Assembly (NCBI GenBank): GCA_949130495.1
Contig: OX422215.1
Span: forward strand, 533,617,755-533,681,754
Origin: Sambucus nigra
Taxonomy: Eukaryota; Streptophyta; Magnoliopsida; Dipsacales; Adoxaceae
Reading direction: 5' to 3'
Length of the DNA: 64,000 nucleotides
Position numbers and translations under genes: made by a program. A model generated the notes under the pieces. That model did no database searches, was not told the origin of the DNA, and saw only the letters and a list, made by a program, of their open reading frames with translations. Positions 1 through 11,429 of this stretch are shown piece after piece. Positions within the stretch are counted from its first letter, which is position 1, and every line of letters begins with the position of its first letter.

Positions 1-1237
1 CCCTACCATGCCTGGATAAGATTTAAAAAAAATGTGACCCTCTATTCTAATGGAATTGAAGTAAATAAGCCTAACTTGTCACCTGGCATCATTTTGAGTT
101 CACAGTATTGCCAATGTCATAGTCACTGAGCCATAGCACCTAAATTCCTTGCACTTAGTGTATATTCATGGGCATTTGGGAACCATGTGGCCTTCAAGTC
201 CACAAGATCGACATGAACCTAATTGTGTTTAATAGGTAAAATAAAAAAAGTTAGAAAATACATTTTATGATAGGGTTGTGTGAGAAATGATTCATATGCA
301 TTCGTTCATCATCATCATCATCTTTTCATTTCTCCTTCCCACCTCCCATTTCTGTTGATATGCACTGTGCAATATGAAAATGGTGTTCACATGTAGATAA
401 AGATGAACAAAGCACTGCTGTGGTTTAACTATAGGTGGAACAGGTCCGACGATTAGTTTCTCATTAATTGTTGTTTTTTTAGTTTGGTCATCATATAATA
501 AGGAACATTACCAAGGACATTATTGACACAACAAAGGTCAACTTAACCAATGGTCTGTTAGTTTTTGGAGGCTAACCTATGGGTTTGGAAAAATTATGAC
601 TAAAGTCTAATTATGTATAACACTCATACCAAAAACAGTATTAGTGATCTAAGCAGCAGTGGGCATTGCAGTTATCTCATTATCACTTTCAGCAACAATT
701 ATGGTGATAATTTTAATACAGAGCAGGGGTCATGTAAGTTAGGGCAGGGATCATGATAATGCATGCTTTCATGATAGTCCTCAACTGTCTCTACATCAGT
801 AGACACTGCTCCATCACCCATTTCAGTTTCATTAAAATTCAGCATTCAGCCCTGTTGAATGCTAAATTATGATTGATTTCAACATCAAATGGTAAAAACG
901 AACCACCCTGGGGAAAACCAGTTGCCCCAAAATGCTTTGGTGCCCCGACATCAACAGCCCTTTCCCACTCTTACATATGCACATTTTTAATATTTATGGA
1001 GAGGTCATACCATAGTACTATAAAGCTCCTAGATTACATAGGATGAAAGAAAATAGGTTGCTTTCAGTTAGATGAATAGTGTATCTCCTCAAAGCACTGA
1101 CTCGATTGTAGCATCTTCTCATAGAATTCCACTGGCCAAAACCAAATCTGGAGTTTCCAGAATAAATAATTGTAGCATATGATTAATATAGAGATAAATT
1201 AGATAAATGAATTTTGTTTCTATACATAATTAAATAT
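1..1237. other. Unassigned AT-rich DNA
   Basis: I see no open frame, RNA gene or transposon signature here. A short ATC microsatellite lies at about 307-322. The stretch may belong to the 3' part of the CACTA element to its right or to older intergenic DNA; the sequence does not decide this. Confidence 0.6.
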
Positions 1238-1893
1238 GAATTTGAAGCAGAGGATGAGATTTTAAAAGTTAAATCTGAATTTGAAGAGAGTCTTACTATG
1301 GAAAATAGAACAATTATGTCAGTTGCAGTGGAAAATCTCAATCAACAGGAGGCGAAAATGGTGTGCGAAAAATGGTGGAAAGCTTCTTTTTAGGCTTGGA
1401 GCTACCTAAAATCATAACCTCTACCGCGATTGTCCTCATTCCCATAACCGATAATGTGTCTAATTACGGTGCTATGCAGCCTATAAGCCATTGCATTTTT
1501 TCGAATAAAATCATCTCAAAGACTTTTACTTCTAGATTGGCTACTATACTTCCTAGGATCATCTCTCAAAATCAAAGTGGTTTTGTTAAAGGGAGTGAAA
1601 TTACGGATAATGTACTATTGACTCAAGAAATGATCTCTAAGTTGAATGTCAAAAATAAAAGAGGTAACATTGCAATTAAACTAGACATGTCCAAAGCATA
1701 TGATAAAGTGAATTGGTTCTGCCTTATCAAAATGTTAAGAAGGTTTGTATTTAATGAAGGTTTGATTGACATGATATGGAGGCTTATATCAAATGTTTGG
1801 CTCTTGGTGATGGTTAATGGCAAGGCAAATGGATTCTTTAAATCTACTAGGGGATTTAGGCAAGGGGACCCTCTCTCCCCGAGCCTTTTCTCT
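1238..1893 (+). pseudogene. LINE (non-LTR retrotransposon) ORF2 reverse-transcriptase fragment
   Basis: Translation from 1363 gives the N-terminal half of a plant LINE reverse transcriptase. Visible blocks in order are ELPK and VLIPI, PISHCIFSNKIISKTF, ISQNQSGFVKGSEITDNVL, KLDMSKAYDKVNW (the first catalytic Asp block) and GFRQGDPLSPSLF. The YADD-type block and everything after it are missing: similarity stops at about 1893, after DPLSPSLF. An upstream stretch in another frame (from 1238; blocks FEESLTMENRTIMS and AVENLNQQEA) resembles the ORF2 linker before the RT domain, so a frameshift or deletion lies near 1360. The fragment is dead. The abrupt 3' end is opposite to normal LINE 5' truncation and suggests deletion or a later junction at about 1893 with the CACTA-derived DNA to the right. 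Confidence 0.85.
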
Positions 1894-2248
1894 ACGCGCA
1901 GCAAATTAAATGGTACTTAGGAACAATAAGGAAAAAAATACTCAGGCACAAGAAAGCATAAGACTCAAGCATCATCATCAAGAATAAAAAGGCATATACG
2001 AAAAGAATGTCAAACTCAATAATCAATACTCATCATCATCAAAAAACGCAGTCATTCATTAATCATCAATAAACACAGAAATAAAATTGAAAACAAAAAG
2101 AACATAACTCTCCATCATTATTTATCCATTCATATATATGATATGAAACAAATAAAATGCATTCAGTCATTAGTCATTTTTAAAATATTAAACTAAGAAC
2201 ATCTAAGCATCCTTACAAATAAAACCATTCATAATTGAAAAATTCGTG

Positions 2249-5200
2249 TCAATTGTCATCTTCATCCATGTCAGTATCATAATCATCACTGGTCTCCTCA
2301 TTTTCATCACTTTCATTTATATCACTCTCATTAGCTTCCTCGTCCGCCTCTGAATCATCTTCATAAGTCTCTGTCTCAGAAGCATCCTCATTAATATCAA
2401 CACAAATATCATCACCGCCATCAATGTCAACTATATTGTCAACAGTCGTTCCCTCCACACCAGCCCTAACCCATGTAATATCCCCATCATGGTTGATTAG
2501 AGTGTCATCCAATTGTTGGATATTGTATGGCTCAACTTCTGCGTCTATTGTGTCATCTCTATAAGTATCTTTACCATACATGTCATAAAAATCTCTCGGT
2601 GTCATCTTCACGACAGCATGCCAATCTTCTTCAATCGGGTCTCGCACATACCAAATTTGTTTGGCCTGAGATGCTAATATAAACGGTTCATCTGACAATC
2701 GATTAAGCTTGTATAGTGAATGTTTGAAGTTCACTAATGTGAACTCAAAATCATCCTTGGTCGTCCCCGAATGCGTATCAACCCAATCACACTTGAATAG
2801 CACAAACTTGAAATCATTTGAATAGCGCAATTCAAATATATCTGTTAATACTCCATAATATGTTACATCCCCGGAAATAGGTCGCTTGTCCTTTGCACTT
2901 GCAAAACTTTCGGTGGTGGCATCAAGCATAACTCCACTATTCTGAGTATTCAATCTTCTCTCACGCTGCTTTGTGCGAAACCTAAACCCATTTACAATAT
3001 ATCCCGTATATCTTCTAGCCCATTGGGAGGGGCCTGAAGCCAAAATTGTAACTTCCTTTGACACCTTTCCCTCACTTAGATTCCGTACCTAATTTTTTCA
3101 TATGATTGAGTAATAAAAATTAGATGTGTAAAAATTAAATGTGTCATTAGCATATTAAAATGTGGTTACATATAAATACAAAGATGACTTACATGATCCC
3201 CAAACCACTTGTGAAACGTTTCGTTGTGAATGCGATTAATTTCGTAGTGTCCCACACGAGGCCTCTCCTGTTTTAGAATTGTTATATGTTTCCTGTAAAA
3301 CATGTATGTATAAATTGTATAACGTAGAGGAATATTTAATTACATAAAATTTAAAATCCATTCAAATGTTATCTTACTCGCGAAAAGGCTTCACTGCGGC
3401 GGAGTCGAATAACACGTAACGATGTGCTTGTGAAAACGAAGTGTCATCAAGCATAAATGCTACTCCTTTACCTAATGTACGACCTATTGAACTTGAGTTT
3501 TCATCGGCTTCATCATTTCGTAAAGGTCGATTTAACTTACTCTCAACATCACCCAGGTACCTCGCACAAAATGTTGTACATTCCTCTGCTAGGTATCCTT
3601 CAGCAATTGAACCTTCTGGACGACTTCGGTTACGAACATATTCTTTTAGTGTGAATAAAAACCTGTTCGTCATTGTAAAAAAATTATAGTATTTATATGC
3701 ATTAATTTAGATGACACATACATAATGCATACACGAAATATACCTCTCGATGGGATACATCCATCGAAATTGTACTGGTCCAGCAATCATTGCCTCCTCA
3801 GCTAAATGGATTGTCAAATGCTCCATAACATCGAAAAAATTTGGGGGGAATATTTTCTCTAGATGACAGAGTGTAAGAGCAACACGATCTTGCAAATATT
3901 CATAATCTTTGAAGGTCATTGTCTTTGAACAGAGCTGCCGATAAAAATTACATAATTCGATCAAAGACTTTGCTACATTCGTAGGCAATGATTTTCGTAC
4001 TGCTAACGGGAGTAGTTGTTGCATTATGATATGATTATCGTGGCTCTTAAGTCCAGAAATATTCCGGCCTTTAATGTTTACACGCCGTGAAATATTAGAT
4101 GCATAACCATCTGGGACTTTGATATTCTTTAAAACCTTACAAAATATGTCTTTATCACTTTTACTCATTGTGAAGCATGCTGGTGGTAAATATACTTTGC
4201 TATCTGGCAAGCTCTTAGGGTGCAATACTTTTCGAATACCCATGTTCTCAAGGTCTCGACGAGCCTTTATATTATCTTTTGACTTTCCATCAACATTTAA
4301 CAATGTCCAAAGTATGTTATCGCACACATTTTTCTCTACATGCATAACATCAAGATTGTGACGAATCAAGTGATCCTTCCAGTATGGCAACTGAAAGAAT
4401 ATGCTTTTTTTCTTCCAATTTAGAGAACTATCACAATTCCCTTCACTATCGATACTCGTTTTTCTCTTCTTCATTGTCGATGAGTGGCCCTTCTCATTAT
4501 TTCTTTCCATTGCCTCTAATTGCTCCAAGATATCATCCCCGGATACTTGAGTGGGCTTGACTTCTCTTTCAACTTTCCCATAAAAAGCTACGGTATCATT
4601 TCTAAATTTATGGTTGTGATCCAACCACCGACGATGACCCATATAGCAAAATTTCTTCCCATTCTTTAACCACTGTGAACGAGTGTTCTTGTTACAACAA
4701 GGACAAGCCAATCTCCCTTTTGTACTCCAACCTGACAAGTTTGCATACGCAGGAAAGTCATTAATTGTCCACATTAACGCTGCACGCATGCAAAACATTT
4801 TTTCAGACGATGCATCGTAAGTAAGTATGCCACCATTCCACAATTCCTTCAATTCGTCAATGAGAGGCTGCAAGTAAACATCAATATTATTTCCTGGGCC
4901 GCGTGGACCATCAATCAACGTAGACAGTATAAGATAAGGTTGTTTCATACACATCCACGGAGGCAAGTTGTATATCATCAAAACAACGGGCCACGTGCTA
5001 TGAGATATGCTCATTGTTCTAAAAGGATTGAAGCCATCGGCTGCTAGTCCGAGCCTAACATTGCGCGAGTCACTAGAAAAATTTGGATTTTGTTGATCGA
5101 AGGTTTTCCATGCTTTAGAATCAGCCGGGTGTCTTAATATGCCGTCGTCATCGCGTTCCTCCGCATGCCATCTCATGAGGGAGGATGTTTTCAATGACAT

Positions 5201-6031
5201 AAAAAATCTCTGAAGCCTTGGTTTCAGTGGAAAGTACCTAACAACCTTTGCGGGAATTTTTCGACCCCTAGCTTCTTCATCATCAGACTCACCCGAAAAT
5301 TGCTTCCATCTTTATGTATGACATACTATGCAATCCTCACGATCTTTGTTCTCTTTCCAATACAGCATACAATCATTTGGACATGCATGAATTTTTTGAT
5401 AATCAAACCCCAAATCATTAACCATCTTTCTTACTTGAGAGTATGAACCTGGTAGTTTCTCACCCTCCGGAAGTGCCTCTTTTAAGAATTGAAGCAATGC
5501 TGTAAACGACTTGTGGCTCCACTTATAAAGTGTTTTCATATGAAATAGCCGAACAATAAATGAAAGTGGTGAGAAATATTTGCAACCAGGGTACAACTCG
5601 CGTTCCCCGTCTTTCAACAACTTGAAAAATGCTGATGCATTTTCATCCATCCCATCCTGGTCTTCGTACGGGTCGTTACATCGCATACCCTCTTCACTTC
5701 GATTTTCGAATATATCATGTAGTAGTCCACACATATCATCTATTGTATTCGAGTCATGCACTTCATCCGCTCCACTAATTCCCATTGTGTATGGAGCACC
5801 TTTTACGTGATAAATCCACCTAGTGTAATTCTTAACAAACCCATGTACGATGAGATGCTCATAAACAACTTCTCTTTCATGGCTAATGGTATTTCGACAT
5901 TTCTTACACGGGCACTTGATCACTAGCTCAGGATATTTATTGGCAAATGCAAAATCAAGAAACCCATTAACTCCTTTAATATAAGGTTGAGAAACTCTTG
6001 ACAATTCCATCCAACTCTTATCCCTATCCAT
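2249..6031 (-). pseudogene. CACTA-1 TNP2-type transposase gene, one in-frame stop
   Basis: Putative transposase of the CACTA superfamily, which binds element ends and catalyses cut-and-paste transposition in the nucleus. I infer four exons on the minus strand with GT-AG borders: 6031-3744, 3662-3378, 3292-3193 and 3088-2249. Together they give about 1170 codons, within the usual TNP2 range. Domains in order are: Transpos_assoc N-terminus (MDRDKSWMELSRVSQPYIKG, CPCKKC); Transposase_21 core (HPADSKAWKTFDQ, LAADGFNPF, PGNNIDVYLQPLIDELKELW, HNLDVMHVEKNVCDNI); DUF4218 spanning exons 1-2 (GPVQFRWMYPIER, then NRSRPEGSIAEGYLAEECT); a short third exon (block HYEINRIHN); and DUF4216 in exon 4 (GYIVNGFRF, NTQNSGV, FKCDWVD) with a very acidic C-terminus. 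The only lesion I see is a TAA at 5312-5314, just after CIVCHT, with the frame open on both sides. The start is the ATG at 6031, which matches the family N-terminus. Confidence 0.93.
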
Positions 6032-6434
6032 TTGAAAAGATTGTTGATTACCTCACACTATCACAAAATTGTTGTTAGATTCATTAGGAAAAATTCATAA
6101 AAAAATACAATAAATAAACAAAATGTTAAACCATAAATAATTAATATGCTCCTTCAAAACTATGTAAATTTATAAATAGTAAGACTTTAATTATAACACC
6201 ACTTGCATATGGCCTAATATGAAAACTACCAATATTTACTCATATAATATGGGAAAACTTAACAATCAATATATTTTAACCTTAATTAGTTGACAACAAT
6301 TAAAAAAACTCACTCATAACATAAAAATTATATTATTGATTTTTCAAGTGTCACATGAATGTGCTTTCTATAGTCTAACCCCATCATACCAAGTTGTAGT
6401 GGCAAAATGTGGCCCAAATATAAAACAACCCATA

Positions 6435-6795
6435 TTAGCCCAGTCTTTTAAATATGGCGCCCATATTTAAAAACTATGAGTTTAATAAGGGGTCCATATT
6501 TAAAAGTTATGAGTCAAATATGGGGCCCATATTTGAAAGCTATAAATCAAATATGGAGCCCAATCTTAAAAGCTAAGAGTCAAATATAAAGTTCATTTTT
6601 AAAAATTGTGAGTAAAATATGATTTTTTTTACATATACCTGGAATTGTAATACTTACTTTAGTAGAATAAAAATCGGTTGGCCTAGTCCACATTTGGTCT
6701 GCCCATATTTGACCCAACCCACATTTAGACTGACCCATATTTGGCCCAACCCACATTTAGTCCAATCCATATTTGACCCGCCCAAATTAGGCTCA
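6435..6795. repeat. Two short-period tandem arrays in opposite orientation within CACTA-1
   Basis: About five copies of a unit near 33 bp, built around CCATATTT and TATGAGTCAAATATGG, run from about 6440 to 6620. About three copies of a related unit in the opposite sense (CCCACATTTAG, CCATATTTGACCC) run from about 6680 to 6790. They lie in the 5' region of CACTA-1, between the TNP2 gene and the captured exon. They could be subterminal repeats of another small element inserted there. Confidence 0.6.
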
Positions 6796-6908
6796 GCCAA
6801 TAGTTTTGCCCCTGTGTTAATATCAAGGTAAGATTTGTATTTTTTTCCCTCAAAGTATTAATCTTAGTGCATTCAATTTTTAGTTTTCTATTATATTTGT
6901 GATTTTAG

Positions 6909-7058
6909 GGGAGCTGGATGTTTGACGCATCCTACCCTCTCTACGATACGACGTCATGTCCGTTTATACAAAATGAGTTCAACTGCAAGAAGAATGGCCA
7001 TCCGGATCAGATGTACCAAAAATATAGGTGGCTGCCTCATGACTGAAACTTAGCAAGG
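6909..7058 (+). pseudogene. Captured exon fragment of a TRICHOME BIREFRINGENCE-LIKE (TBL) gene, PMR5N domain
   Basis: From 6909 one frame reads GSWMFDASYPLYDTTSCPFI, followed by a stretch with NEFNCKKNGHPDQMYQKYRW and then LPHD. This is the PMR5N block of plant TBL/DUF231 proteins: GSWV.D.SYPLYD...CPFI..EF.C..NGRPD..Y.KYRWQP. Family members are Golgi-type polysaccharide O-acetyltransferases (xylan, pectin). The fragment is preceded by ATTTTAG (acceptor-like) and followed by AAG|GTACG (donor-like), so it looks like one exon with its splice borders. After PHD a TGA (7044-7046) replaces the Cys expected in the family's CNL/CDL motif; the frame then continues NLAR. It lies in the 5' region of CACTA-1, on the strand opposite to TNP2. 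No other part of a TBL gene (GDS or DxxH motifs) is present, so it is non-functional as an enzyme. Confidence 0.85.
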
Positions 7059-7060
7059 TA

Positions 7061-7062
<2 letters not shown>

Positions 7063-7107
<45 letters not shown>

Positions 7108-7108
7108 A
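7063..7108. repeat. (AT)n-(AG)n compound microsatellite
   Basis: An uninterrupted AT run is followed directly by an AG run. It lies immediately after the captured TBL exon. Confidence 0.95.
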
Positions 7109-7999
7109 GCCAATCAAAACCCAATATATGCAACATAAAAAAAATACACCGAAATAAATTTTTAAAAAAAATATGCAATATACCACCAAGTACTGCTTGC
7201 CTCAGTTCAGTACCCATACAATATATTACCAAAGCTCAGATATAATTTGATAAGATAGAATTCAGAATGTATAAATCCACTAAATAAATTATCACCTTAT
7301 TATCAAGTTATTAAATAATGAAAGAAAAAAAAGTGACATGAACAACCCATTATGCATACACTGAAATAAAATTAAAACCCATTGATTATTATCACCGCAA
7401 CATACACTGAACCAGCTATCATCCATCGTCGTATTGGTAGTTTACCTTAAAGCTTAAATCTTTAGAAAATCAAAAACGCATTTTATGATTAAAAAAACAC
7501 AGTGATTCTCAGTAACTAAAAACGCAATTTTATGTTTAAAAAACACAATCTACCAGCCATTGATGCATACATTGAAATAAAAAAAAAAACGCAATTTACC
7601 TTAAGCTTCAAAGATCAAAACCCAGTGATTATCCGAGCCAGTGGTAAAACTGAATGGATGATAGCACCGTTCCCTCTTCCTTCTTTTAATAGGGGAAAAA
7701 GAGACGAGATCAGGGGTTCTTTTAATAGGGGAAAAAGAAGACGAGTTTGAGGTGTATTGGGTTGGTTGATACCGAGCCAAGTTGGGAGAGGATTAGGTTT
7801 ATGAGATGGAGGCTAATACGTGAGAGATGAGAACGTGACGGGTGAGAGATTGAGGGAGATACGGACGGGGAGATACGGACGAGCGTGATGGGAGAGAGAA
7901 AGTGTGTATTTTTTTTTAACAAAAAAACAAACCCCCGCCAAAAACTTGAGAGAGGCGCTTTTTTTTTTCTACTTTTAGTGGCATTAGTTATAAAATGTC

Positions 8000-8177
8000 T
8001 AAAAAATACCACATTTATTTTAGTATTAATTCAAAAAAGCTTTATTTATGCGGCACATCAATATAAATGCTGTAAATTTTCAATACTTGTAAAAAAATGC
8101 TGGTAAAAAGAAAATTCTCTGCATTTTTAAATAATACCGAGAAAAAAATGCCGGAAAAAATTAGTTTTCTTGTAGTG
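8000..8177 (-). repeat. CACTA-1 5' terminal inverted repeat and subterminal repeats
   Basis: The outermost bases read TTTTCTTGTAGTG on the plus strand, the reverse complement of CACTACAAGAAAA. Inward lie several short AT-rich units containing AAATGC or GCATTT, alternating in orientation. Such arrays bind TNP1/TNP2-type proteins in known CACTA elements; binding here is inferred. Confidence 0.85.
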
Positions 8178-8613
8178 TGGGGATAAAAAGGGGGTTGGAA
8201 GACTTAAACATTCTTTTAACACTACACTCCATCTTTAAATGTTATTACTCCATTAAAATAACCCGTAACTACATAATTAAGCCATAACCCGTCAAAAGTG
8301 TCCGAAACCCAAAATACAACATGACACTTATTTTGACTATCTCAATTATTTCGGGACTAACCACGCCCTCTGAATTGGCATCCAGGATAACATAATTCAT
8401 TTTATGATCTAATATCACTTTAAACCATAACTGTTGTTTAAAGCACAACGACGAAATAAAACATAACATGATGCTATTTACATTCACTTAATAGTAAATA
8501 TTATCTTTTAAATCACTTGAAATAATATTTACTCCATTATCCAATATTTTATATAATTACCTCACATGGTAAATTAATATAAAATAATTTACTCAAAAGT
8601 AAGGGCTATTACA
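8178..8613 (-). repeat. 3' LTR of the gypsy element (first 436 bp only)
   Basis: It starts TGTAATAGCCC on the minus strand at 8613 and aligns with the 5' LTR segment 16152-15698. The main difference is a 19-bp stretch present only in the 5' LTR (near 16020). It is cut at 8178 by the CACTA-1 terminus. Confidence 0.9.
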
Positions 8614-9900
8614 TACTCCCCCCCTTATAAGGGAATTTTGCCCTGAAAATTTAGGCGTACCTTGTAAAAAAAGATGTGGATACTTTTCTTGCATATCATC
8701 CTCACGCTCCCACATTGACTCCTCGGCATTGTGATGTCCCCATTGGACTCGAACCAAGGGCACCACTCTAGATCTTAGCCTACGCTCCCCGTAATCTAAG
8801 ATTGCAATTGGTTGTTCCTCGTATGAAATATCGGGTTGCAATTCGATATCATCTAAAGGAATGTGCCAGTGAGCTCCTTCACACCTCTTATACTTTTTCA
8901 AGGATGAAATATGAGACAAATCATGAATATGTTGTAGGCATTCTGGTAAGGCGAGTTGGTAAGATACGGCGCCTACTCTTGTAATAACGGTAAAAGGGCC
9001 TACATAACGAGGCGCAAGCTTGCATTTCTTCCCAAATCGTGTTATGCCCTTAATTGGAGACACCCCTGCCAAAACTTGATCTCCAACTTCTAATTCCACA
9101 TGCCTCCTATTTACATCGGCATAACTTTTTTGACGATCTTGAGCAATTCGGATGCAGTTGTGAATAAGTTCAATCTTTGAAGACGCATCTTGGATCATTT
9201 CAGGCCCAAGAAATTTATTATCCCCTACTTCCAACCAACAAGTAGGTTATCTAAACGGCCGACCATATAATGCTTCACAGGGCGCCATACCTGTAGTGAA
9301 TTAGTACGAATTATTATAAGCAAATTCGACCAAGGGAAGGTATTGTTCCCAACCTCCTTTAAAGTCCAGTACACACATTCTGAGCATGTCTTCCAACATT
9401 TGGTTGACTCTTTTCGTTTGCCCATCTGTTTGAGGGTGATAGGAGGTACTCAACTTTAATTCGGTTCCCAACGCTTCTTAGAAACTTTGCCAAAATTAGG
9501 AAACAAAGATCTTATCTCGGTCGGAGACTATATTAATAGGCACCCCATGAAGTCTGAAAATATCGAAAATGAATAGCCGGGAATAGCGAGCCATATTGTA
9601 ATCTGTACGTACTGGTAGGAAATGTGCTGACTTGGTTAAGCGATCCACTATAACCCAAATGGAATCATGACCGCTTTGTGACATTGGCAATCCCATGATA
9701 AAATCTATCGAGATGCTTTCCCACTTCCATACCGGTATTTCTAAGGGTTGTAGCAATCCCGTCGGGCGCTGATGATCTACTTTCACTAATTGACAAATAG
9801 TACATTGGGAGACAAATTTAGAGATATCCGATTTTATACCCGCCCACCAATAATAACGGAGCATGTCTTGGTACATTTTGTCCCTACCAGGATGTACTGC
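8593..9900 (-). pseudogene. Gypsy integrase with chromodomain-like C-terminus, broken
   Basis: Integrase joins the cDNA to host DNA. Visible blocks are the HHCC zinc-finger tail (YYWWAGIKSDISKFVSQC, then TIC), core DDE stretches (DFIMGLPMSQSGHDSIWVIV, DRLTKSAHFLPV, IVSDRDKIF), a HPQTDGQ block near 9450, then VGDQVLAGVSP, KLAPRYVGPF and YQLALPECL, and finally a chromo-like region that ends YPHLF. Stops near 9495, 9300 and 9250 and at least one frameshift break it into pieces (9496-9876, 9225-9425, 8593-9234). The end overlaps the 3' LTR by about 20 bp, as is common in this group. Not functional. Confidence 0.9.
8614..8626 (-). other. Polypurine tract of the gypsy element
   Basis: On the minus strand a purine run AAGGGGGGGAGTA directly precedes the LTR start TGTAATA. 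This is the expected site for plus-strand cDNA priming. Confidence 0.85.
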
Positions 9901-11429
9901 AAATCTGGACCCATGAGATTCTGTTATTACGGCTCACCTCAAATCTCCCTCATTCGGGATAATAAGTCTACCGTGGAAATGCAATCCACCCTTCGAACTT
10001 ATAGAGTAGGATTTCGCTCCCTCGGTTAGTAATTATTGTATTCGGTCCTGACACTCTTTGTCCTTTCCTTGAGCTTCCACAACTCTTGCCACTGTCGTAG
10101 GCGTAACGGTCAACACTGACATAAACACCTTTGCAACAGCATCTTCCTAGCTAAGTTCTCTCCATTTAGCCTTCTATACCAGTGCTAACTCCCCCTCAAG
10201 TTTTCGACTCAGTGCATCCGCCACTACATTAGCTTTACCTGGGTGATAATGAATATCAAATTGGTAGTCTTTCACAAACTCTAACCACCGACGTTGTCGC
10301 ATATTCAAATATTTTGCAAAAATAAGTATTGCAACGATTTGTGGTTCGTAAAAAGACTAAATTTCTCTCCCAGGAGGTAATGTCTTCAAATCTTCAAGGC
10401 GAAAACCACTGCAACAAGTTTCAGATCATGTATTAGATAATTCTTCTCATGGGGCTTTATCTTGCGAGAAGCATAAGCAATAGCCCACTGTTCTTGCTGT
10501 AATACACCTCCCAACCCTTGCAGAGATGTGTCAGGAAAAACCAAATATTCCACTCCCGGACTCGGTACCGCAAGTACTGGAGCAGAAGCTAACTTATCTT
10601 TCAGCTCATCGAAAGCCAGTTGACAAGAATCATCACATACAAATCTCACTCCCTTCCGAGTCAAATTTATCAAAGGGCTAGCAATCTTAGAAAAAACCTT
10701 AATAAATCTGCGGTAATAGCCAGCCAAACCCAAAAAACTACGAATCTCTATAGGTGTCGTGGGCTGACCCCATTCCCTCACCGCAATAACTTTACTCGGA
10801 TCTACCGAAATACCCCGAGTTATCACGATGTGACCCAGAAACTGCACTTCCTGTAGCCAAAAACCACACTTCTCAAATTTGGCATATAACTGGTGATCCC
10901 GTAACGTTTTCAGGACCAACCGTAAATGCTTCGCATGATCAGCTTTTATCTAAGAATAAACTAGGATTTCATCGATAAACATGATAACAAACTGGTCCAG
11001 GAAGTCTCGAAACACTCTATTCATAAGGTCTATAAACACTGCAGGAGCATTGGTTAGCCCAAAGGGCATGACAAAAAATTCATAAGACCCATATATAGTT
11101 AAGAATGCAGTTTTGGACACGTCTTGCTCTTGTATCTGCAACTGGTGATACCCCGTTCTCAAATCTATTTTAGAGAAGTACGACACTCCCCTAAGTTGAT
11201 CAAACAAGTCACCAACCCGAGGTAGTGGGTATTTGTTCCCAATGGTAACTTTGTTCAATTCCCAGTACACAACCGGAGGGAACCATCTCTCTTCTTCACA
11301 AATAATACAGGAGCTCCCCACGGCGACGTACTATGCCTAATAAATCCCTGCTCTAACAACTTATGAATCTGATCTCTTAGCTCCTTTATTTCAGCAAGAG
11401 CCATACGGTACGGAGCCCTAGCAATCGGT
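9901..11429 (-). pseudogene. Gypsy reverse transcriptase and RNase H, broken
   Basis: RT copies the element RNA and RNase H degrades it. RT blocks are [13 protein letters not shown], then after a frameshift [48 protein letters not shown] and [10 protein letters not shown]. The last is the catalytic box, normally F(I/V)DD; the second Asp is Glu here. An in-frame stop follows LVYS. The connection and RNase H domains read [30 protein letters not shown] and [20 protein letters not shown]. The region down to 9901 carries [16 protein letters not shown] (near 10240) with several stops. It is dead by multiple lesions. Confidence 0.93.

Larger units (their letters stand above)
1921..8177 (-). mobile_element. 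CACTA (En/Spm-like) DNA transposon CACTA-1
   Basis: The 5' terminus is at 8177: read on the minus strand the element begins CACTACAAGAAAA, the standard CACTA terminal motif. Subterminal DNA (about 8000-8160) repeats short GCATTT-type units on the minus strand, as expected for transposase-binding subterminal repeats. It contains the TNP2 transposase gene (2249-6031) and, upstream of it, a captured host exon (6909-7058). The matching 3' terminus was not found; it is either lost at the LINE junction near 1893 or lies left of the window, so the left limit is provisional. The right flank is gypsy LTR sequence, so CACTA-1 jumped into that LTR. The 3-bp target duplication cannot be checked without the left end. 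Confidence 0.85.
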
